Source: Acidimicrobiia bacterium
Lineage (GTDB): Bacteria; Actinomycetota; Acidimicrobiia; Acidimicrobiales; JANYDT01
Assembly (NCBI GenBank): GCA_025359845.1
Contig: JANYDT010000121.1
Span: 1 to 38,374 of the forward strand
Length of the DNA: 38,374 bases
Reading direction: 5' to 3'
Below, in pieces: positions 22,986-31,250 of this stretch. The position numbers and the translations under genes are program-made. The notes under the pieces are model-generated. The model saw only the letters and a program-made list of their open reading frames with translations. It did not search any database and was not told the origin of the DNA. Positions within the stretch are counted from its first letter, which is position 1. Every line of letters starts with the position of its first letter.

Positions 22986-25837
22986 ATGTCGGTGTTCAGC
23001 GAGATCCCGCCGAGCCACTGGGTCGCATCGAACCGCTCCGGCTTCGCCATCGGGGACGCGTTCCCGGTGACGGTGGGCCACACGCTCGTGATTCCCCGCC
23101 GTGAGATCGTCACATGGTGGGAGGCGAGCCCCGACGAGCGGGCCCGATCTGACGAGCTCGTCGACCACGTGAAGGAACTCCTCGACGTCCAGTACGGACC
23201 CGACCGTTACAACGTCGGGTTCAACGCCGGTCCGGCGGCGGGTCAGACGGTCGGGCATCTGCACATCCATGTCATCCCCGGCGCATCGGCGACATGGCCG
23301 ATCCCCGAGGTGGGGTCCGTCACGTCATCCCGACCCAGGGAAACCATCTCCGCGACAGCGAAGGGCGCGCAGAGGCGCCGGATCCGGGTCCGCCTCGCCT
23401 GCCGCTCGGGCCGGAGCCCACGCTGATCGACGCCGGCCGGAACGGCACGTTGCGCCTTCAACTGGTCCGCTATCTCCGCACCGCCGAATACGATCGCATC
23501 GATCTGCTCGTGAGCTTCATCATGAAGTCCGGCCTGCGGATCATCGACGGGCGGCTCGAGGATGCAATCGCACGGGGCGCCCGGGTGAGAGTCCTCACGA
23601 CCGACTACCTACGGGTCACGGACGCCGACGCGCTCGCCCGTTTGCTTGACCTGAGCGAGGCGACAGCCGAGCTCGAGGGTTCACTCGAAGTGCGCATCTT
23701 CTCCGACCCGCTCACCTCTTTCCATCCGAAGGCATACCTGTTCTGGTCCTCGGCGGGAGACGTCGCGCAAGGTTTCGTAGGGAGCAACAACCTGTCGTTC
23801 TCGGGGATCGAGTCCGGTGTGGAATGGAGCCTGGCCGCCGACTCGGCGGGCACCCTCGTGCGGGGCTTCGACGACCTGTGGAACGACCGGCGCAGCCGAC
23901 CTCTCGACCACGCGACCACGCGACGCTGCGGGCGTACCGGGAGGTCTGGACCCCCACGGCGGGTGAGCCGGTGGCCGTCGGCATCACGACCGAGCCGCCC
24001 GCCCCATCGGCGATCCCGACCGACATCCAGGTTGAAGCACTCGCCGCGCTGCGGGCTACCCGCGCCGCCGGTCACCGCGCTGGGCTCGTAGTCATGGCGA
24101 CCGGCCTCGGCAAGACCTGGCTGGCGGCCTTCGACAACGCCCGGTTCCAAGAGCCGACGGCGGGACGGGAGCCCGTACCGCAGGAGGCGACTCGGACGCT
24201 GTTCGTGGCCCATCGCGAGGAGATCCTCCGCCAGAACCGCGACGTCTTCCGAAAAGTGCGACCGGCCGCTGACCTCGGCCTGTTCCACGGCGACGAGAAG
24301 CGTCCGGACGCGGAGGTTGTATTCGCCTCGATCCAAACGCTGGCCCGCCGCTTGGGTGAGTTCGACCCGGAAGCGTTCGACTACATCGTGGTCGACGAGT
24401 TCCATCACGCCGCGGCTCGCAGCTACCAGAAGCTCCTCGATCACTTCGAGCCGAAGTTCCTCCTCGGGCTCACGGCCACACCGGTCCGCATGGACGGAGC
24501 CGATCTCCTCGCGCTGTGCGGAGACAACCTCGTGTTCGAATGCGGTCTGGTGGAAGGCATCGACCGGTCCGCGCTGGTGCCGTTCCACTACTGGGGCATC
24601 AAAGACGTGGCCGACTTCGAACCGATTCCGTGGCGGAACGGGCGATTCGACCCGGTGGCGCTGACGCGGGCCGTCGAGACCCTCCAGCGGGCCCAGCAGA
24701 CGTTCGACGAATGGCGTGCGAAGTGCGGCGACCGGACGATCGGTTTCTGCGTGTCCATCACCCACGCGGACTTCATCGCGGATTTCTTCCGAGATCGCGG
24801 GGTAGCGGCCGTAGCCGTGCACAGCGGGCCATCCAGCTCCGACCGGCGCACGCGATCCAAGAGTTGCAGAGCGGTGTGCTCCAGGTGCACTTCGCCGTCG
24901 ACATCTTCAACGAAGGCGTCGACATCCCCGAGATCGACTCAGTCATGATGCTCCGACCGACCGAGTCGCCTACCGTGTTGCTCCAGCAAATGGGACGCGG
25001 TCTGCGAACCAGCGGGGGCAAGGATCATCTCCGCGTTGTCGATTTTGTCGGGAATCACCAGAGCTTTCTGCTGAAGCCCCGAGTGCTGCTGTGCCTCCGG
25101 GGTTCGCCCCCGCCGACCAATCGTCAGTTGGCCGATGCGCTCGCTGAGGGCGAGTTCGATCTGCCCACCGGATGCTCGGTGAACTTCGAGTTGGAGGCGG
25201 TGGACCTTCTCCGCCGACTGGCGGTCGGGCGACGGCAGTCCGGCATCGAGACCTTCTGCCTCGAGTACAAGAGCGAGTTCGGAGTTCGGCCGACGGCCGC
25301 GCAAACGGCCCGGTCGGGGTAGCCGGACCCGGCGGTTGCGACGGACGCGCAGTGGGCGGCCTACTGGCGGAAGTGGCCGCTCGAGCACCTGGCGCCGCTG
25401 TTCCGGTTGGACGGCGAGAGGTTCGTCCCCACGTTCACCGTCCTCGACGGCTTCGGTGACGTGTTCGACGCGATGGCTGACGAGCTCGTCCAGTGGCGCC
25501 TCGCCGAGCATCTCCTCCGCTCAGACCCCGTTTCGAGCGGGGCGATCCGCTGCAGGGTCAGCCAGACCAACGGCACGCCCATCATCTTCCTGAACCGGAC
25601 GGGGAGCCCCGACCTGCCTTGGGTGAGGTGGACGTCCTGGTCGATGGAAACGCCTACGTGGCCCGGTTCGTGAAGATCGCGGTGAACGTCCTACACCGCC
25701 CGAGCGAGGCCTCCAATGAACTCCCCGGGATCCTGCGCGGCTGGTTCGGCCCGCAGGCCGGTCACCCCGGCACGAACCACACGGTTCTGTTCGAGCTGAT
25801 CGATGATCGGTGGGTGATGCGCGCCGCGCTGTCCTGA
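22986..25837 (+). pseudogene. HIT-PLD-superfamily 2 helicase gene with multiple lesions
   Basis: One ancestral gene of about 950 codons can be followed across frames. HIT domain: GQTVGHLHIHVIP. PLD-like domain: LIDAGRNGTLRLQLVRYLRT, SFHPKAYLF, GFVGSNNLSFSGIESGVEWS. SF2 helicase: MATGLGKTW (I), VDEFHH (II), GLTATP (III), AVDIFNEGVDIPEID (V), LLQQMGRGLRTS (VI). The C-terminal part ends in ELPGILRGWFGPQAG. Lesions: one C missing at 23276-23279; a tandem 8-base duplication ACCACGCG (23907-23922); one G missing at 24845; in-frame TAG at 25320-25322; an indel near 25592. PLD-helicase proteins of this type occur in defence islands and may act on foreign nucleic acid; that role is inferred. The ATG at 22986 has GAGG 5 bases upstream. 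Confidence 0.88.
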
Positions 25838-25867
25838 ACCGATACTCGGCCTTCCCCCATGTTTGAA

Positions 25868-25949
25868 CGCTCCGCCGAGCGGGTAGCAACCACCTCGGTC
25901 GCCCCCTTCGGAGGCCGGACGTGATTCGTCACGTCGAAGCTCAGAGGAG
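25868..25949 (+). other. Hairpin-rich leader of the ice-binding-like gene
   Basis: Three potential hairpins precede the gene: CGCTC-CGCC-GAGCG (about 25868-25881), an imperfect CCTC/GAGG pairing (about 25893-25914) and GACGTGA-TTCG-TCACGTC (25918-25935) with a stable TTCG loop. AGAGGAG (25943-25949) then forms the Shine-Dalgarno. The density of stems suggests a structured 5' leader. I could not match it to a known riboswitch class. Confidence 0.35.
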
Positions 25950-25958
25950 TGGACAGAA

Positions 25959-27236
25959 GTGAAGCTGCCAAGGATCCGGACGAACTCAAAGAGTCGCCGA
26001 TTCGGCGCGAAGCCGGCGATCGGACTGGCCCTTTTCGCTCTTTTGGCGCTCCTGCTCTCGACGGTGGTCACACGACGGGCCGAAGCCGCGGCAACATCCG
26101 TCCAGCTCGCAACGGCCGACGGCTTCGCCGTCCTGGCGGGTTCCGCGATCACCAACACCGGGCCGACGACGGTCTCCGGAGACATCGGTACGTTCCCGAC
26201 AACGTCGATCACCGGAACCGCGACATTGACAGTGAACGGGGTGAATCACGGTGGCGACGCGGTCACGCAGCAGGCCAAGACGGATCTGGTCACGGCGTAT
26301 AACCAGGCCGCCAGCGAGGGGCCGCCTTCTCCGATCGTCCTCGACCTCGGCGGTCAGGCATTGTCCCCCGGCGTATACACCGCCGCCTCGTCGATCGGGC
26401 TCACGGGGGCGCTCACGCTCGACGCCCACGGCGACCCGAGTGCCGTGTTCGTCTTCCAGGCGGGCTCGACACTCACGACGGCGTCGGACAGCCAGGTTAC
26501 CCTGGTCAACGGCGCCCAATCGTGCAACGTCTTCTGGCAGGTCGGCAGTTCGGCGACACTGGGCACCGGGTCGAGTTTCCGGGGCACGATCCTCGCACTG
26601 ACCAGTATCACTGTCACGACTCGCGCCTCGGTGGACGGGCGGGTGTTGGCCCGTAACGGCGCCGTTACCCTCGACACCAACACGATCACGAAGCCGACCT
26701 GCGCCACGACCACCGCGACCACCTCCACGACAAACTCCGCAGTGACAACCACCACTAACGCCGCAGCCACCACCACCACCACGACCACGACACCGGCCGT
26801 AACAACAACAAACGCCGCAGCGACAACCACGACAAGCATCACACCGGGGGCAACGACGACGCCCGGTGCGACCACGACCACGCCGACAGTAGCGACAGTG
26901 TCAGTGTCAGCGACCACTGCGACGACACCGGCTCTCACGACGACCTCGGCGGGCACCCCTACGACGCTTGCGCCCGGGTCCCCCACGACGACGTCGGCGA
27001 ACACCCCCACAACGCTTGCGCCGGCTGGCACCCTTACCACGCCTGCTTCTGCGTCCGGCGCGACGTCAACTACGGCTGCGCCAGGGTCGGCCACGGCTAC
27101 GAAGGCGACACCGACCACGACACTCGCCACGACGGAGAGTTCGGTCGCGCCGACGACCACCGCGGCGGGCGCCGCCAGTTCGGAGCAAATCGGGAACGCC
27201 CAACCAGCCCGCAGCCACGTGGGGCTTGCCGGTTGA
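25959..27236 (+). CDS. DUF3494 ice-binding-like secreted protein with Thr/Ala-rich tail
   Basis: A 425-residue exported protein. The signal peptide (GLALFALLALLLSTVVTRRAEA) is followed by a DUF3494 ice-binding-type beta-solenoid at about residues 45-245: LATADGFAVLAGSAITNTGP, VSGDIGTFPTTSITGT, LGGQALSPGVYTAASSIGLT, ALTLDAHGDPSAVFVFQAGS and GRVLARNGAVTLDTNTI. The remaining 180 residues are Thr/Ala/Pro-rich and low in complexity, probably a cell-wall-spanning or glycosylated stalk. No LPxTG motif is seen. Family members bind ice or act as surface adhesins; which applies here is unknown. AGAGGAG lies 9 bases before the GTG start. The stop overlaps the L,D-transpeptidase start, so the two are likely made together. 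Confidence 0.88.
   Translation: MKLPRIRTNSKSRRFGAKPAIGLALFALLALLLSTVVTRRAEAAATSVQLATADGFAVLAGSAITNTGPTTVSGDIGTFPTTSITGTATLTVNGVNHGGDAVTQQAKTDLVTAYNQAASEGPPSPIVLDLGGQALSPGVYTAASSIGLTGALTLDAHGDPSAVFVFQAGSTLTTASDSQVTLVNGAQSCNVFWQVGSSATLGTGSSFRGTILALTSITVTTRASVDGRVLARNGAVTLDTNTITKPTCATTTATTSTTNSAVTTTTNAAATTTTTTTTPAVTTTNAAATTTTSITPGATTTPGATTTTPTVATVSVSATTATTPALTTTSAGTPTTLAPGSPTTTSANTPTTLAPAGTLTTPASASGATSTTAAPGSATATKATPTTTLATTESSVAPTTTAAGAASSEQIGNAQPARSHVGLAG
26700..27190 (+). repeat. Low-complexity Thr/Ala codon tract
   Basis: ACN and GCN codons dominate this stretch, with recurring ACGACG, ACCACC and ACAACC runs and repeated APGSPTTTS/APAGT-like units. It encodes the stalk of the ice-binding-like protein. 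Such tracts change length by slippage; the frame is intact here. Confidence 0.8.
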
Positions 27237-28003
27237 GCGATGTTGTGGGACTAGCGAAGACGGTGACCCTGCGCACCCGCGCTTCCTTGCCCGCACTGGC
27301 CATGCTCGTGTTGTTCAGCTCCCCGGCAATGGGGGCGACGCGGGTCGCCGCGCCTACAAAACCTGTCGTGGCGGCGGTGGTCAAAGCGACCCAGCAGGTT
27401 GCGAAGCTGCTCAACACACACGAGGCGTTCGCGGAACCCGCTCGCGACTCCGTGTCGCTCGGGCTGGTTCCGGCGCAACGGCCGCTCACCGGCGAGTCGA
27501 CCGTGCTACCGGTTCTCGGAGATTCCATCGGTGCCGACGGAATCGGATGGCTGCACGTTATGCTGCCCGGGCGCCCGAACGAGCACATGGGCTGGATCAG
27601 AAGCAGCGCGACAGTACGCACGACCACGAGTTGGCACATCGTCGTCGACACCAAGGCACGAAGCGTGATCGTGTACCAAAACGGACGACCGGTGCGACGC
27701 GTGAAGGCGGTCGTGGGCAAGCCATCGACACCGACGCCCCGAGGGGAGTTCTTCGTCGAAGAAGCGATCCTGTTGCGGAAAACCGATCCCGGCGCTCCCT
27801 TCGCACTCGCATTGAGTGCCCGCTCCGAAGTGCTGCAGGAGTTCGACGGCGGCCCAGGGCAGATCGGACTGCACGGCCTGTCAAACATCGGCGGCGTGCT
27901 CGGCAGTGCGGTGTCCCATGGCTGCGTCCGCCTCGACAACGCCACGATGCGGTGGCTGGTCCTGCGCATCGGCCCCGGGGTACCGGTCACCATCACCACC
28001 TGA
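27233..28003 (+). CDS. L,D-transpeptidase (YkuD domain)
   Basis: A 256-residue exported L,D-transpeptidase. A hydrophobic signal segment (LPALAMLVLFSSPAMGA) is followed by an SH3-like part (residues about 75-125, GADGIGWLHVMLPGRPNEHM, GWIRS) and a YkuD domain (WHIVVDTKARSVIVYQNGRP, TPTPRGEFFVEEAI, GLHGLSNIGG) with the catalytic SHGCVRL motif (H229, C231). It makes 3-3 peptidoglycan cross-links or attaches proteins to the wall. TTG 27233 overlaps the upstream stop. GTG 27263 would give a more compact signal peptide and may be the real start. Pairing with a wall-associated Thr-rich protein suggests a joint envelope role, which is inference. Confidence 0.9.
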   Translation: MSDVVGLAKTVTLRTRASLPALAMLVLFSSPAMGATRVAAPTKPVVAAVVKATQQVAKLLNTHEAFAEPARDSVSLGLVPAQRPLTGESTVLPVLGDSIGADGIGWLHVMLPGRPNEHMGWIRSSATVRTTTSWHIVVDTKARSVIVYQNGRPVRRVKAVVGKPSTPTPRGEFFVEEAILLRKTDPGAPFALALSARSEVLQEFDGGPGQIGLHGLSNIGGVLGSAVSHGCVRLDNATMRWLVLRIGPGVPVTITT

Positions 28004-28100
28004 GCCGACCTTCCACCCACGCCGACGCACTGGTCCGTGCCAGCCGCATGGGCTCTGTCCGGCACTTTGGAACAATCGTGCCTCGGCGCGAGACTTGGGT

Positions 28101-28934
28101 ATGGCTGATTATTCGCTGTTGCAGGTCCGGCGCTCTGATGGGGTTTGTTGGGCCACTATTGACGCACCGCCGATAAACTTGATGACGCTTCCTTTGTACT
28201 TCGAGTTGATTCAGTTGTCTCAAGAGATCCAGGTCGATGACTCGGTTGGGGCGCTGGTGTTGCAGAGCGCCAACCCGGAGTTCTTCATCGCCCATTTTGA
28301 CGTCGAGGCGATCCTGCGCTTCCCCCTCGACGCGCCGGCCGAGCGGGGCACCGAGGTCGGGGCCTATCACGCAATGTGCGAAAGGTTCCGCACCATGCCC
28401 AAAGCCACGATCGCGAAGATTGCGGGGCGAGTAGGGGGCGGAGGGAGCGAGTTGTCGGCTTCGTTCGACATGCGCTTCGGCCTTCTCGGTCACACCGTCG
28501 TCAATCAGATGGAGGTACCGATCGGCATCCTGCCGGGCGGGAGCGGCACCCAGCGCCTTCCGAGGCTGCTCGGGCGGGGCCGGGCGATGGAGGTCGTCCT
28601 GGGTGGGATAGATCTCGACGCCGCGACCGCCGAGCGTTGGGGGTACCTGAACCGGGCGTTCACGACCGCTGATGAACTCGACTCCTACGTCGACAACCTC
28701 GCCCGGCGGATTGCCCGGTTCCCGCGTTCTGCCGTACGACTGGCCAAGCAAGCGGCCCTAATGGCGGAGCCCGACCCGACCGAAGGCCTGATCGACGAGG
28801 CCTACCTATTCGCCCAGGCCCTGCGCTACCCCGAAGCTCAACAAGCCATGCGGGCCTTCCTCGCGGCGGGCGGCCAAACCCGCGAAGGCGAGTTGCGGGT
28901 CGGGGAACTGAGCGGAGAACTGAACTGGCGTTGA
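28101..28934 (+). CDS. Enoyl-CoA hydratase/isomerase family protein
   Basis: A 277-residue crotonase-fold protein: DGVCWATIDAPPINLMTLPL, then VGALVLQSANPEFFIAHFDV, MPKATIAKIAGRVGGGGSEL (oxyanion-hole region) and PIGILPGGSGTQRLPRLLGR. The usual catalytic glutamates are not clearly placed: GGSG stands where many hydratases have G-G-E/G-T. The reaction is therefore uncertain (hydratase, isomerase or other). The ATG follows TTGGAA (28067) and GAGACT (28090), a weak promoter with 17-base spacing and no room for a Shine-Dalgarno. The gene ends 11 bases from the convergent GlnR-like gene. Confidence 0.85.
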   Translation: MADYSLLQVRRSDGVCWATIDAPPINLMTLPLYFELIQLSQEIQVDDSVGALVLQSANPEFFIAHFDVEAILRFPLDAPAERGTEVGAYHAMCERFRTMPKATIAKIAGRVGGGGSELSASFDMRFGLLGHTVVNQMEVPIGILPGGSGTQRLPRLLGRGRAMEVVLGGIDLDAATAERWGYLNRAFTTADELDSYVDNLARRIARFPRSAVRLAKQAALMAEPDPTEGLIDEAYLFAQALRYPEAQQAMRAFLAAGGQTREGELRVGELSGELNWR

Positions 28935-28945
28935 CCCGCTGGCGC

Positions 28946-29632
28946 TCAGGAACTCCAGCGGGACTGACCAAACCGGTAGCCCACGGAACGCACCGTCTGG
29001 ATGAGGTTGTGCTCCTCGCCGAGCTTGGCTCGCAATCGACGAATGTGGACATCAACGGTACGGGCGCCACCGTAGTATTCATAGCCCCATACCCTTGAGA
29101 GCAGCGTTTCTCGGGTGAACACTTTACCGGGATGGGTGGCGAGAAACTTGAGGAGTTCATACTCCATATAGGTCAAGTCAAGCGGCTTTTTTTCGATAAC
29201 AGCTTGATAAGTTTCGAGATTTAGGATCAACGGACCGTGTTCGATGATTTCGGGCCGACCACCCCTTCCGCTGCGCCACAACACGTGTTTGACTCGGGCT
29301 TCGAGTTCACGCGGATGAAATGGCGAGAGGCAGAAATCGTCGAACAGGTCTTCGCGTAACTCGAGATCAGGTAACTGCGCCCCCGTCACGAGCACCAGCA
29401 ACGGCTCGAGGCGGGGTTCGCGCTTTCGCAACGCCCGGGCCAGCGCCCAGGCCCCTTCCGGATCATCGTCGGCGCACAACACGCCGCCTCCCCATCCGTC
29501 CTCGGGCTCCAGTCGATCAACCGCGCCGGGCGAGGCGATGCCAACCCACGAGTAGCCAGCGAGATCCAGCGTCTGGGCCAAGCTCGGCGGCGGCTGCTCC
29601 GGAAAGACCAAGATGGGCTGCATGGTGGTCAC
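28946..29632 (-). CDS. GlnR-like OmpR-family nitrogen regulator
   Basis: A 228-residue protein with a degenerate receiver domain (residues 1-120) and a winged-helix effector domain that closely follows actinobacterial GlnR: LDLTYMEYELLKFLATHPGK, VFTRETLLSRVWGYEYYGGA, RTVDVHIRRLRAKLGEEHNL, IQTVRSVGYRF. The N-terminal part lacks the usual acidic pocket and phospho-Asp context, as in GlnR, which works without phosphorylation. It lies 18 bases downstream of a glutamine synthetase gene on the same strand, strengthening a nitrogen role. AGGAGAA (29646-29652) precedes GTG 29632; ATG 29623 is an alternative. Other OmpR-type regulators remain possible. Confidence 0.75.
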   Translation of the reverse strand: MTTMQPILVFPEQPPPSLAQTLDLAGYSWVGIASPGAVDRLEPEDGWGGGVLCADDDPEGAWALARALRKREPRLEPLLVLVTGAQLPDLELREDLFDDFCLSPFHPRELEARVKHVLWRSGRGGRPEIIEHGPLILNLETYQAVIEKKPLDLTYMEYELLKFLATHPGKVFTRETLLSRVWGYEYYGGARTVDVHIRRLRAKLGEEHNLIQTVRSVGYRFGQSRWSS

Positions 29633-29650
29633 GACAAACTCTACGTTCTC

Positions 29651-30994
29651 CTAGAGCGACGGAAGGTAACGGTCGAGTTCAAACTGGCTCACGTGGGTCT
29701 TGTACGCCGTCCATTCCGCCCGCTTGTTCTTTATAAACCACTCGAACAAATGCTCACCGAGGGCCGCATGCACGAGCTCGCTCTTCTCCATCTCGTCAAC
29801 TGCTTCCGACAGCGACCCCGGCAAGAGCACGTGGCCTCCCTTGGCAGCCTGGGCCGGAGTCATGTCATACAGATTCTCGGTAAGTTCGGGTGGCAACTCG
29901 TAGCCCTGTTCGATTCCCTTGAGCCCCGCCGCCAACAACACAGCGTAGGCTAGATACGGATTGCACGCCGGATCAGGAGCCCTGTATTCGATCCGCGTCG
30001 ACGAGTCCTTTCCTTTTTTCGGCATAGGCACGCGCACCAACGCTGAGCGGTTGTAGCGGGCCCAACTCACGAAGACCGGCGCTTCGTAACCCGCCACGAG
30101 CCGCTTGTAGGAGTTGACCCATTGGTTAGTGATGGCCGTGGTTTCTCGAGCGTGGCGAAGGATTCCAGCGAGGAATGATTTGGCGATAGGAGAGAGCGCA
30201 TACGGATCATTCGCATCAAAAAAGGCGTTCTGTTCGCCGGAGAACAACGACAAATGGGTGTGCATCCCTGACCCTTGCACCCCAGCAATCGGCTTGGGCA
30301 TGAAAGTTGCATAGACATTGCGCTCCATCGCGACCTCTTTCACCACCAGACGCGAGGTCATCACCGAGTCGGCCATCGTGAGCGCATCGGTGTAGCGGAG
30401 ATCGATCTCTTGTTGGCTGGGGGCCTCTTCGTGGTGGCTGTACCGCACCGGAATGCCCAGTGCCTCGAGGTAGCCGATGGTGCGCCGGCGAAGATCACCG
30501 GCCGAGTCGGCGGCGGAAAGGTCGAAGAAGCTCGACGAGTCGAGCGGTTTCGGCGGACGGGACGGATCGGCATCGGCGAAGTAGAAATACTCGAGATCGG
30601 CGCTCGCGAAGAACTGGTAGCCCGCTTGGCGGGCTATATCGAGGTTGGCCCGCAGCACGTTACGGGGGTCTCCCAGATACGGATTGCCGTCGAGGTTGGC
30701 GATGTTGCAAAACATGCGCGCCACCGACTCATCGGACCGCCAAGGCAGCAGTTCGAAAGTATCGGGGTCGGGCTGCGCGAGCATGTCGCTCTCGATGTGG
30801 CGGCTGAACCCGTCGATCGCCGAGCCGTCGAAGGTCATCCCCTCGGCAAAGGCGTTTTCGAGTTCGGCCGGCGTCACGGCGAAGCTCTTGAGCGACCCCA
30901 GCACGTCGGTGAACCACATCTGGACGAAACGCACCCCTCGCTCCTCCACGGTTCGCAGCACGTACTCGAACTGGCGATCGTTGCGTTCGCTCAT
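29651..30994 (-). CDS. Glutamine synthetase, GlnA2-like (type I)
   Basis: A 447-residue glutamine synthetase resembling mycobacterial GlnA2: EFVLRT-type opening (QFEYVLRTVEERGVRFVQMW), FTDVLGSLKSFAVTPAEL, MTFDGSAIDGFSRHIESDML, SHHEEAPSQQEIDLRYTDAL, MADSVMTSRLVVKEVAMERN, TFMPKPIAGVQGSGMHTHLS and TNQWVNSYKRLVAGYEAP. It makes glutamine from glutamate, ammonia and ATP. GlnA2-type enzymes are minor synthetases in actinobacteria, and the NLYDM segment differs from the adenylylation loop of GlnA1. It precedes the GlnR-like gene and is divergent from the GSII gene. A short ORF upstream overlaps its ATG by ATGA. Confidence 0.9.
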   Translation of the reverse strand: MSERNDRQFEYVLRTVEERGVRFVQMWFTDVLGSLKSFAVTPAELENAFAEGMTFDGSAIDGFSRHIESDMLAQPDPDTFELLPWRSDESVARMFCNIANLDGNPYLGDPRNVLRANLDIARQAGYQFFASADLEYFYFADADPSRPPKPLDSSSFFDLSAADSAGDLRRRTIGYLEALGIPVRYSHHEEAPSQQEIDLRYTDALTMADSVMTSRLVVKEVAMERNVYATFMPKPIAGVQGSGMHTHLSLFSGEQNAFFDANDPYALSPIAKSFLAGILRHARETTAITNQWVNSYKRLVAGYEAPVFVSWARYNRSALVRVPMPKKGKDSSTRIEYRAPDPACNPYLAYAVLLAAGLKGIEQGYELPPELTENLYDMTPAQAAKGGHVLLPGSLSEAVDEMEKSELVHAALGEHLFEWFIKNKRAEWTAYKTHVSQFELDRYLPSL

Positions 30995-31101
30995 GCCATC
31001 CTCGCTTCGCCACCCCGTGACACGGGGACCCCGTCGACGCTGCGAGTGGCATACCGCCCAATGGTCACTGCGTCCTCCGCTGCGCTTCGGTACTCGCTCA
31101 T
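30991..31101 (-). CDS. Possible 36-codon leader ORF coupled to the GlnA2-like gene
   Basis: ATG 31101 opens a 36-codon frame (MSEYRSAAEDAVTIGRYATR, then SVDGVPVSRGGEARMA) whose TGA overlaps the glutamine synthetase ATG as ATGA. The overlap is the same coupling used elsewhere in the window. No Shine-Dalgarno is visible, the composition is only mildly coding-like, and I recognise no family. It could be a small protein, a translational leader, or chance. Confidence 0.3.
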   Translation of the reverse strand: MSEYRSAAEDAVTIGRYATRSVDGVPVSRGGEARMA

Positions 31102-31250
31102 GCCCAAATGATGACAGTTCCGAATGGTTGGTTCGTCACGGGGATGTGCATTTCGTCTCAGAGTTCACACGCCCGCAACAAAAGTCGAGTTCTCGGTTGT
31201 TAGCGTTTCTAGCTACTTCGTCCGCCCACCACAACCACCGAGAGGACATC

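Noticed and set aside
25868-25935. A c-di-AMP or c-di-GMP riboswitch upstream of the ice-binding-like gene
   Set aside because: Hairpins are present and the downstream cell-wall gene made it tempting, but I could not place the conserved core of either class.
26740-26890. A CRISPR-like repeat array
   Set aside because: The repeats are irregular Thr codons within an open reading frame, with no fixed repeat or spacer length.
26354-27160. Long Val-rich open frame on the minus strand
   Set aside because: It is the antisense of the Thr/Ala codon tract of the ice-binding-like gene; ACN codons read backward give Val-rich sequence. It has no start context or domain.
31139-31215. A GlnR box between the two glutamine synthetase genes
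   Set aside because: GTTTC and related half-sites occur, but not with the expected spacing of the GTnAC-n6-GAAAC pattern.
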